NCBI GenBank assembly: GCA_024690445.1
Contig: JAILPD010000117.1
Coordinates: forward strand, 1 to 12,828
Length of the DNA: 12,828 nucleotides
Source of the DNA: Acholeplasmatales bacterium
GTDB taxonomy: Bacteria > Bacillota_I > Bacilli_A > Acholeplasmatales > Anaeroplasmataceae
Reading direction: 5' to 3'
The position numbers and the translations under genes were made by a program. Of the stretch, positions 7,727-12,828 are shown one piece after another. Below the pieces are notes generated by a model. The model was not told where the DNA came from and ran no database searches. It saw only the letters and a program-made list of their open reading frames with translations. Every line of letters begins with the position of its first letter. Positions within the stretch are counted from its first letter, which is position 1.

Positions 7727-7755
7727 ATTATATCAAAAATATGATAACATTTAAA
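7727..7755 (-). promoter_or_regulatory. Promoter of the polA-dnaI operon
   Basis: On the minus strand a perfect TATAAT (7727-7732) is preceded after 17 bases by a weak -35 TTTAAA (7750-7755). It sits directly after the T-run of the yhbY terminator. The -10 is embedded in an inverted repeat with TTTGATAT and ATATCAAA arms and an AATA centre (7718-7737), which covers the likely start site. It may be an operator or chance in AT-rich DNA. Confidence 0.65.
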
Positions 7756-7760
7756 GTTAG

Positions 7761-7795
7761 AAAAAAGAAAGAGCCATGCATAAAATGCAAGGCTC
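7761..7795 (-). terminator. Rho-independent terminator after yhbY
   Basis: The minus strand reads GAGCC-T-TGCAT / ATGCA-T-GGCTC (7771-7795), a long stem with one T·T mismatch and a tight loop. TTTCTTTTTT (7761-7770) follows. It begins ten bases after the yhbY stop and cleanly separates the adhE-yhbY unit from the polA operon. Confidence 0.93.
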
Positions 7796-7804
7796 AACCT
7801 TTTA

Positions 7805-8101
7805 TTATCTTCTTGGTAATTCTATTGGATTTTTAGCATCATCTGATTGCATATAGAAAATGAATTGTCTACCAATTTTTTGGATGAATTCCATTCCATA
7901 AGATTCAAAGAATTCGATTACAACTTCGTCTTCTTCTTCACAATTTTGTAAAATTGATATTTTAATTAATTCATGCTTATTTAAATAATTAACAACATCA
8001 TTTGCCATATTGTCGTTTAAGCCACCCTTACCAATTTGGAATGTTGGCTTTATTTTTTGTGCTAAACTTCTTAGATATACCTTTTGCTTTGTAGATAACA
8101 T
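7805..8101 (-). CDS. yhbY: YhbY-family RNA-binding protein (CRM domain)
   Basis: This is a 98-residue single-domain protein of the CRS1-YhbY (CRM) family, small RNA-binding proteins associated with pre-50S ribosome assembly. The hallmark loop GKGG is at 24-27 within FQIGKGGLND. The N-terminal LSTKQKVYLRSLAQKIKP and the C-terminal IGRQFIFY are also typical, and the length matches bacterial YhbY/YqeI. The ATG lies two bases after the adhE stop, with only a weak AAGAAGAG-type ribosome site inside the adhE end, so it is almost surely co-transcribed with adhE. In B. subtilis the orthologue (yqeI) sits between aroE and nadD, so this placement is different. A strong terminator follows. Confidence 0.93.
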   Translation of the reverse strand: MLSTKQKVYLRSLAQKIKPTFQIGKGGLNDNMANDVVNYLNKHELIKISILQNCEEEDEVVIEFFESYGMEFIQKIGRQFIFYMQSDDAKNPIELPRR

Positions 8102-8103
8102 AA

Positions 8104-10737
8104 TTATTTCTCTTCTTTTTCTATAAATTCTTGAGTGTCATAAGTCTTTCTAATGATTTCTTGAATTGCATCAATCATAGGAACTCTAGGGTTGGCAGGT
8201 GAACACTGATCTTCATAAGCTAAATAACTTAATCGTTCAACCTGTGCCATATAGTTTTCTCTATCTAGGCCTTGAGATTGGAAGTTCATCTTTATACCAA
8301 CTCTCTTACCTAATTCACCGACTGCCTTAGCGTATGCTTCAACACCCTCTTCTATTGTATCATACTTTAAACCAATTGCAGAAGCAAGTTCAGCATATCT
8401 TTCATCAGCTCTATAATAATTATATTTTGGCCAAGTAGAAAGTTTTTGAGGCTTTTGACCATTATATCTAATTACATATGGTAATAGAATAGCATTAGCA
8501 CGTCCATGAGGAACATGGAATTCAGCACCCATCTTGTGAGCGATAGAGTGATTTAATCCTAAGAATGCATTAGCAAATGCCATACCAGCTAGTGTAGATG
8601 CATTATGCATCTTTTCTCTAGCCTCAGGGTCATTCTTACCATTAATTACTGAACGCTCTAAATACTTAAATACTAATTTAACAGCTTGAATTGCTAAACC
8701 ATCTGTGTAATCTGAAGCTAATGTAGATACGAACGCTTCTGTTGCGTGTGTTAATACGTCCATACCTGTATCTGCAGCAATTGATTTAGGTAAGTTAGTA
8801 ACAAACTCTGGATCAACAATCGCTACAGTTGGGGTCAATGAATAATCTGTTAATGGATACTTCTTATGTTCAACCTTATCTGTGATAACGGCAAATGGAG
8901 TAACCTCACTACCAGTACCTGAAGTTGTAGGAATACATACAAGCTTTGCTTTATGTCCTAATTCAGGATATTGGAAGGCTCTCTTTCTAATATCCATAAA
9001 CTTCTGTTTTAAATCATTGAAGTTAACTTCTGGGTGCTCATAGAATAACCAAATACCCTTAGCACAGTCCATTGCAGAACCACCACCCAATGCGATGATT
9101 GTGTCTGGCTCAAATGATCTCATTAATTCAACACCCTTCATTACTGTTTGAATTGATGGATCTGGTTCAACATCACAGAATAATTGATATGGGACCTCAG
9201 GAGATCTTTGTTCTAATTGAGCAATAACTTTATTTACATATCCAAGTTCAACTAAAGAACGGTCAGTAACGATTAAAGCCTTCTTCATTTCCTTCATTTG
9301 ATGTAGATATTCAATTGAATTTCTTTCGAAATAAATCTTTGATGGAATCTTAAACCACTGCATATTGTTTCTTCTACGTCCTACTTTCTTAACATTAATC
9401 AAATTAACTGGACCAACATTACCAGCTACTGAGTTATGTCCATAAGAACCACAACCTAAAGTTAATGATGGAATGAACGAATTATAAACATTTCCAATTC
9501 CACCAAATGTTGAAGGCGAATTACAAATGATTCTAATTGCAGGAACTAAATCACCAAATTTTACCTCAAGCTCATGAGATGCAGTATGAATAGCGGCTGA
9601 ATGTCCTAAACCATTAAATTCAACCATTTGCTTAGACATCATTAAACCTTCATCAGTTGAATTAGATTTTAAGATAGCTAGTACAGGTGATAGTTTTTCT
9701 CTAGTTAATGGTTCATCAACACCGACATTAGCGCATTCTGCAGCTAAAATTACAGTTTCATTTGGAACATCAAAGCCAGCCTCATTAGCAATCCATTTAG
9801 CTGATTGACCAACTACAGGAGCGTATAGCTTAGCGTTTGGCTTATCTTCTTTAGTCTTAACGCCAAACATAAATGCTTCAAGTTTCTTCTTTTCTTCCTT
9901 ATTTACAAAGTAAACACCATACTTCTTAAATTCAGCAATTGCCTCATCATAAATTTCTTTATCAATTATTGCCGCTTGTTCAGAAGCACATACCATACCA
10001 TTATCAAATGCCTTTGACATAACAATGTCATTAACAGCTTGACGTAAATTACAAGTTTTTTCCATATATGCAGGTACATTACCAGCACCAACACCTAAAG
10101 CAGGTTTGCCACAAGAATAAGCAGCCTTAACCATTGCATTACCACCAGTTGCTAAAATAGTAGCAACTCCTGGATGATTCATTAATGCAGATGTTGCTTC
10201 CATTGAAGGATGCTCAATCCACTGAATACAGTTTTCAGGAGCACCTGCTTGAATGGCTGCCTCATAAACAACTCTTGCAGCTGCCGCAGATGAATTCTGA
10301 GCATTTGGATGAAATCCAAAGATAATTGGATTTCTTGTCTTTATACAAATTAATGATTTAAAGATTGCAGTTGAAGTAGGATTTGTAACTGGAGTAATAC
10401 CTGCAACAACACCAACTGGTTCTGCTAATTCAGTAATACCTGTAACCGGATCTTCTGAAACAACACCAACTGTCTTTAATCTCTTCATATTATGAGTTAC
10501 ATATTCACATGCAAACAAATTCTTTGTTGCCTTGTCTTCAAATACACCACGTTTTGTTTCATCAATTGCAAGCTTTGCTAGTTCACCATGCTTATCTAAA
10601 GCGGCTACGCTACACTTAGCAACGATATAATCAATCTTTTCTTGATCATATGATGCATAATCGTCTAATGCCTTTAATGCCTTTTTTACAAGACCATCAA
10701 CCTCTTCGGCTGGAGTTAATACTTTCTCTTCTATCAT
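8104..10737 (-). CDS. adhE: Bifunctional acetaldehyde-CoA/alcohol dehydrogenase AdhE
   Basis: AdhE converts acetyl-CoA to acetaldehyde and then ethanol, using two NADH, in fermenting cells. It forms long filaments (spirosomes) in characterised species. The 877-residue protein has an N-terminal aldehyde dehydrogenase half with the catalytic cysteine C250 in NGMVCASEQ. The C-terminal iron-dependent alcohol dehydrogenase has GGGSAMDCAKG for NAD binding and iron ligands D660, H664, H730 and H744 in MDVLTHATEAF and NHSIAHKMGAEFHVPHG. These agree with the E. coli ligands with a constant offset of seven. I chose the ATG at 10735-10737 because GGGAGG lies seven bases upstream. An in-frame TTG at 10752 would place that site inside the gene. 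It is intact and followed closely by yhbY. Confidence 0.98.
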   Translation of the reverse strand: MIEEKVLTPAEEVDGLVKKALKALDDYASYDQEKIDYIVAKCSVAALDKHGELAKLAIDETKRGVFEDKATKNLFACEYVTHNMKRLKTVGVVSEDPVTGITELAEPVGVVAGITPVTNPTSTAIFKSLICIKTRNPIIFGFHPNAQNSSAAAARVVYEAAIQAGAPENCIQWIEHPSMEATSALMNHPGVATILATGGNAMVKAAYSCGKPALGVGAGNVPAYMEKTCNLRQAVNDIVMSKAFDNGMVCASEQAAIIDKEIYDEAIAEFKKYGVYFVNKEEKKKLEAFMFGVKTKEDKPNAKLYAPVVGQSAKWIANEAGFDVPNETVILAAECANVGVDEPLTREKLSPVLAILKSNSTDEGLMMSKQMVEFNGLGHSAAIHTASHELEVKFGDLVPAIRIICNSPSTFGGIGNVYNSFIPSLTLGCGSYGHNSVAGNVGPVNLINVKKVGRRRNNMQWFKIPSKIYFERNSIEYLHQMKEMKKALIVTDRSLVELGYVNKVIAQLEQRSPEVPYQLFCDVEPDPSIQTVMKGVELMRSFEPDTIIALGGGSAMDCAKGIWLFYEHPEVNFNDLKQKFMDIRKRAFQYPELGHKAKLVCIPTTSGTGSEVTPFAVITDKVEHKKYPLTDYSLTPTVAIVDPEFVTNLPKSIAADTGMDVLTHATEAFVSTLASDYTDGLAIQAVKLVFKYLERSVINGKNDPEAREKMHNASTLAGMAFANAFLGLNHSIAHKMGAEFHVPHGRANAILLPYVIRYNGQKPQKLSTWPKYNYYRADERYAELASAIGLKYDTIEEGVEAYAKAVGELGKRVGIKMNFQSQGLDRENYMAQVERLSYLAYEDQCSPANPRVPMIDAIQEIIRKTYDTQEFIEKEEK

Positions 10738-10744
10738 ATATTTA

Positions 10745-10750
10745 CCTCCC
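10745..10750 (-). promoter_or_regulatory. Shine-Dalgarno that fixes the adhE start
   Basis: GGGAGG sits seven bases before the ATG at 10735-10737. An alternative in-frame TTG five codons upstream overlaps this site and has no ribosome site of its own. Confidence 0.9.
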
Positions 10751-10752
10751 AA

Positions 10753-10888
10753 TGTGTTAATCCAATTTCATTATAGCCCAATAAACCTTTGAAAAAATTA
10801 AGTAAACGTTTTTCGAAAATACGAAAAAATGGGGATAATAAGCCACCTTTTTTGGTTGCGTCCGACATTACACATTTTTTAAAACAAT
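10753..10888 (-). promoter_or_regulatory. Upstream regulatory region of adhE
   Basis: These 136 bases between the previous terminator and adhE hold no gene. They contain the -10 box at 10770-10775, a perfect palindrome TTTTCGAAAA (10810-10819), a palindrome AAACGTTT (10804-10811) overlapping it, and a CGAAAAAA repeat next to them. Between the -10 and the ribosome site lies a TTAACAC half-site resembling half of a Rex operator. None fits a CcpA or Rex consensus fully. An operator role is inferred only from the clustering of symmetric CG-centred sites in very AT-rich DNA. Confidence 0.35.
10770..10775 (-). promoter_or_regulatory. Probable -10 box of adhE
   Basis: A perfect TATAAT occurs on the minus strand 32 bases before the adhE ATG. 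The region 16 to 18 bases upstream is only a T-run, with no good -35. The promoter may need an activator, or the call may be wrong. Confidence 0.5.
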
Positions 10889-10916
10889 AAAAAAAGTAGG
10901 GTATCAAAACCCTACT
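10889..10916 (-). terminator. Rho-independent terminator after the ECF-like gene
   Basis: On the minus strand AGTAGGGT pairs with ACCCTACT (10895-10916) around a TTTGAT loop, followed by TTTTTTT (10889-10895). It begins two bases after the stop codon of the membrane protein gene. Confidence 0.93.
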
Positions 10917-10918
10917 AA

Positions 10919-11842
10919 TTAATTGTGACTTACGTTTTGTAAATTACCTTCGTTAGATTCAGTATTTTCTTCTTTTATTTCTGATTCAACAGCTTCATTT
11001 TCACCTTCAATTAAATCAACTGTATCATCTTTAAATACTGTTAAATTCTTAACTCCTCTATAAATTGGTTCATAGATTAATACTGCTAAGAATACACTTA
11101 AGAAGCCAGTAATTAATGAACCAGGAATCTTAGATGTAGCTGTTGCTAAAGAAACTGTAAAACCATCATTTAAGTCAGATACTAATACATTGAATGTTCC
11201 TTCTAATAACCATCTTAAAATGAATTCACCAATGATATTTAATAATACTGCTGATAAAATAGCAAATAATGCAGCCTTAGATCTAGTAGATAATTTTCTT
11301 TCAAATACTATTGATAATACAGTACCAATCGCAAATATTAATGAGAAGATTGGAATATATAATGAAATCTTAACTGTTTTACCACTTCCTAAGAAATTAG
11401 CAAAATTTGAAGATAAGCCATTAGAGAATGAAAAATCTGCAAAATCACCATTTAAGAATAATCCTAATGAAACACCAAATACTAACAAGAAGAATGATGT
11501 TGCACCAATTAATAAATACTTTGTATTTAACTTTTTCTTTAAAATTAATCTAAATAGATAACCAACTAAGAAACCAATTAAGAACTTTAAAACAAATGTT
11601 CTAATAATTGTTGATGGCTTAGATGTATAGTAGATTAAATCATATAAACCCATACCTAGGCTTCCTACTAGGCCTCCTTCTAATCCTCCTAATAGTAAAG
11701 CCGCTAATATCATAACGAAATTACCTAAATGAACCATATCACCTGTTGGCATTTTAATTTGAATAAATACACCTACAAATGCTAACGCAGTAAATAAAGC
11801 GATTATTGTTATTTTACTTAATATCTTTCTTGAATCACTCAT
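10919..11842 (-). CDS. Putative ECF transporter S component (membrane vitamin-uptake type)
   Basis: This 307-residue membrane protein has about six to seven hydrophobic segments, near 10-27, 39-70, 82-102, 110-130, 160-180, 190-214 and 235-262. The sequence DMVHLGNFVMILAALLLGG (35-53) followed by EGGLVGSLGMGLYDL, and the later SKIPGSLITGFLSVFLA (237-253), resemble the HmpT/PdxU-like group of ECF S components, which bind vitamins or their precursors and use a shared energising module. The substrate cannot be told. It is longer than the usual 180-200 residues because of an extra hydrophobic segment and loop in the middle (about 104-160) and an acidic, Glu/Asn-rich tail after 270. The ATG has AGGGGTG five bases upstream. 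No ATPase or T subunit is nearby. It is a single-gene unit with terminators on both sides. Confidence 0.75.
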   Translation of the reverse strand: MSDSRKILSKITIIALFTALAFVGVFIQIKMPTGDMVHLGNFVMILAALLLGGLEGGLVGSLGMGLYDLIYYTSKPSTIIRTFVLKFLIGFLVGYLFRLILKKKLNTKYLLIGATSFFLLVFGVSLGLFLNGDFADFSFSNGLSSNFANFLGSGKTVKISLYIPIFSLIFAIGTVLSIVFERKLSTRSKAALFAILSAVLLNIIGEFILRWLLEGTFNVLVSDLNDGFTVSLATATSKIPGSLITGFLSVFLAVLIYEPIYRGVKNLTVFKDDTVDLIEGENEAVESEIKEENTESNEGNLQNVSHN

Positions 11843-11873
11843 AATTTCACCCCTAATTCAAAATACAATATCC

Positions 11874-11879
11874 ATTATA
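11874..11879 (-). promoter_or_regulatory. Probable -10 box of the ECF-like gene
   Basis: A TATAAT lies on the minus strand 31 bases before the ATG, just after the ung terminator. The -35 position (about 11897-11902, ATTCTA) is poor. The untranslated leader would be only about 25 bases, too short for a vitamin riboswitch. Confidence 0.5.
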
Positions 11880-11939
11880 AACACATTTGAAACTATTAGA
11901 ATATTCAATTTTGTTATTTTTTATGGTACCAGATTGGAC

Positions 11940-11967
11940 AAAAATAAAATGCGCCATTTAGCGCATT
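11940..11967 (-). terminator. Rho-independent terminator after ung
   Basis: On the minus strand AATGCGC pairs with GCGCATT (11948-11967) around TAAATG and is followed by TTATTTTT. It starts directly after the ung stop codon and is compact and GC-rich compared with its surroundings. Confidence 0.92.
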
Positions 11968-11968
11968 A

Positions 11969-12616
11969 TTACTTATACCACTTTATTGGTTCTAATCCCT
12001 TAGATATTAAATAATTATTAGTTTTAGAAAAAGGTTTTGAACCAAAGAATCCTCTATATGCGGAAAGTGGAGATGGATGCTCACTTTCAACTATAAAATG
12101 ATTTTGATTTTTAATATACTTCTTCTTAGCTATTGCCTTTGAACCCCATAATATAAATACAATAGGTTGATTTAATTTATCTATTTCTTGAATTAAATTA
12201 TCAGTAAATATTTCCCAACCCTGATTCTTATGTGAATTAGCTTCTCCATTTCTAACTGTTAATACAGTATTTAATAATAAAACACCTTGATTAGCTAGAT
12301 ATTCTAAATTACCATCTTGATTCACAGTAACGCCTAAATCATCACTCATTTCCTTATATATATTTTTAAGTGATGGTGGTAACTTATCACATAAAACTGA
12401 AAAAGCTAAACCATGAGCTTGATTAATCTCATGATATGGGTCTTGTCCAAATATAACAACCTTTATATTATTAAATGGTGTTAGCTTAAAAGCTCTAAAT
12501 ATTAATTCCTTCGCCGGATGACATAAATTCTTTGAATATTCATCATCAACAAATGACATTAATTTATTAAAATAATCCTTCTTTTCTTCATTAATAACGA
12601 ATTCTTCAAAAGTCAT
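11969..12616 (-). CDS. ung: Uracil-DNA glycosylase (family 1)
   Basis: Ung removes uracil from DNA, arising by cytosine deamination or dUTP incorporation, as the first step of base-excision repair. The 215-residue protein carries the family-1 motifs: the water-activating GQDPYH (57-62, D59), the uracil-recognising N116 in LLLNTVLTV, FILWGSKA (154-161), and the DNA-intercalation loop HPSPLSAYRGFFGSKPFSKTN-type segment starting at H180. Length and motif order are normal. I start at the ATG 12614-12616 because GGAGG lies five bases upstream. The in-frame ATG at 12626-12628 overlaps that site and would leave it unused. The gene lies directly behind the gap terminator with no room for its own promoter and ends in its own terminator. 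Confidence 0.97.
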   Translation of the reverse strand: MTFEEFVINEEKKDYFNKLMSFVDDEYSKNLCHPAKELIFRAFKLTPFNNIKVVIFGQDPYHEINQAHGLAFSVLCDKLPPSLKNIYKEMSDDLGVTVNQDGNLEYLANQGVLLLNTVLTVRNGEANSHKNQGWEIFTDNLIQEIDKLNQPIVFILWGSKAIAKKKYIKNQNHFIVESEHPSPLSAYRGFFGSKPFSKTNNYLISKGLEPIKWYK

Positions 12617-12621
12617 TAGAT

Positions 12622-12626
12622 CCTCC
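12622..12626 (-). promoter_or_regulatory. Shine-Dalgarno that fixes the ung start
   Basis: GGAGG sits five bases before the ATG at 12614-12616. An upstream in-frame ATG at 12626-12628 shares a base with this site and has only the T-run of the preceding terminator in front of it. Confidence 0.85.
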
Positions 12627-12629
12627 ATC

Positions 12630-12664
12630 TAAAAAATAAAGGCTAAGCAGTGCCTAGCCTTTAT
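12630..12664 (-). terminator. Rho-independent terminator after gap
   Basis: On the minus strand ATAAAGGCTA and TAGCCTTTAT form a perfect ten-base stem (12636-12664) with a nine-base loop, followed by a T-run down to about 12630. It lies between the gap stop codon and the ung ribosome site. Confidence 0.92.
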
Positions 12665-12671
12665 AAATTTT

Positions 12672-12828
12672 TTACTTTAATTCAGCGAAATACTTAATAG
12701 TACGAACCATTTGGCTTGTATATGAATTTTCATTATCATACCAAGAAACAACTTGTACTTGATAAGTATCTTCATCAATCTTAGTTACCATTGTTTGAGT
12801 TGCATCAAATAATGAACCATATCTCATA
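12672..12828 (-). CDS. gap: Glyceraldehyde-3-phosphate dehydrogenase, C-terminal end (start lies outside window)
   Basis: Only the last 51 codons and the TAA stop are present, and the gene enters from the high-coordinate edge. I translated it by hand: [13 protein letters not shown], then [18 protein letters not shown] and a final KYFAELK. The SWYDNE segment is the C-terminal signature of type I phosphorylating GAPDH, and the SYTSQMVRT continuation is like that of mycoplasmas and Erysipelotrichia. The enzyme oxidises glyceraldehyde 3-phosphate with NAD in glycolysis. This fits with AdhE nearby re-oxidising NADH, although the two are separate transcription units. Active-site residues lie outside the window. 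Confidence 0.93.
   Translation of the reverse strand, partial: MRYGSLFDATQTMVTKIDEDTYQVQVVSWYDNENSYTSQMVRTIKYFAELK

Noticed and set aside
10751..10770. Rex operator between the adhE -10 and start codon
   Set aside because: Only one half (TTAACAC) fits. The other half matches three or four of seven positions, too weak to call.
10804..10818. CcpA (cre) site upstream of adhE
   Set aside because: The plus strand AGTAAACGTTTTTC resembles a cre site, but the first base is wrong and the right half is shifted by one base, so it does not meet the consensus.
11190..11561. A 123-codon open frame on the plus strand inside the ECF-like gene
   Set aside because: It is antisense to a membrane protein gene with good start, ribosome site and terminator. 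Its Asn/Lys-rich composition is what AT-rich antisense gives, and it matches no family.
11843..11968. Vitamin riboswitch ahead of the ECF-like gene
   Set aside because: The -10 box leaves a leader of only about 25 bases, and the remaining space is taken by the ung terminator. No TPP, FMN or cobalamin elements were seen.
1..12828. Mycoplasma-type genetic code (UGA = Trp)
   Set aside because: Trp codons checked in polA are TGG, and dnaB ends at TGA in a classic ATGA overlap with dnaI.
1..12828. Mobile elements, CRISPR arrays, tRNA or rRNA genes, defence or biosynthetic clusters
   Set aside because: No transposase, integrase, regular repeat array, tRNA-like or rRNA sequence was found. The gaps are short and explained by promoters, terminators and the T-box leader.

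Overview
The window is a low-GC, housekeeping stretch of a Gram-positive-type bacterium, and every gene I can support lies on the minus strand. The order polA - mutM - coaE - dnaB - dnaI - thrS matches the Bacillus subtilis chromosome apart from missing and substituted intervening genes. The primosome proteins are of the Bacillus DnaB/DnaI kind, and thrS has a T-box leader. The code looks standard: tryptophans I checked are TGG, and dnaB stops at a TGA inside an ATGA overlap with dnaI. This excludes a mycoplasma-type UGA=Trp code. The AT-richness, a mycoplasma/Erysipelotrichia-like GapA tail and a fermentative AdhE suggest an anaerobic Bacilli-related lineage (Erysipelotrichales, RF39-like or Acholeplasma-like). 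That placement is inference.

In transcription order, from high to low coordinates, the window starts with the 3' end of gap and its terminator. Next is ung, with its own terminator but no visible space for a promoter. It is followed by a membrane protein resembling an ECF-transporter substrate-binding (S) component, also terminator-bounded. A 136-base regulatory gap precedes adhE, and yhbY follows adhE two bases later, ending in a strong terminator.

A new promoter then starts a tightly packed seven-gene operon: polA, a small nitroreductase-family gene, mutM, coaE, an unrecognised 115-residue protein, dnaB and dnaI. Gaps are 11 bases or less, or the genes overlap. It joins DNA synthesis and repair (PolI, Fpg), coenzyme A synthesis and helicase loading at replication initiation. 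No terminator closes it. Instead the thrS promoter and T-box leader begin just past dnaI, and thrS runs off the low-coordinate end.

I found no mobile element, CRISPR array, phage gene, tRNA, rRNA or defence system, and nothing that amounts to an undescribed system. The points most worth a second look are the unrecognised gene between coaE and dnaB, the near-identical promoter cores at both ends of the replication operon, the promoterless look of ung, the probable loss of proofreading in PolI, and the unexplained upstream region of adhE.
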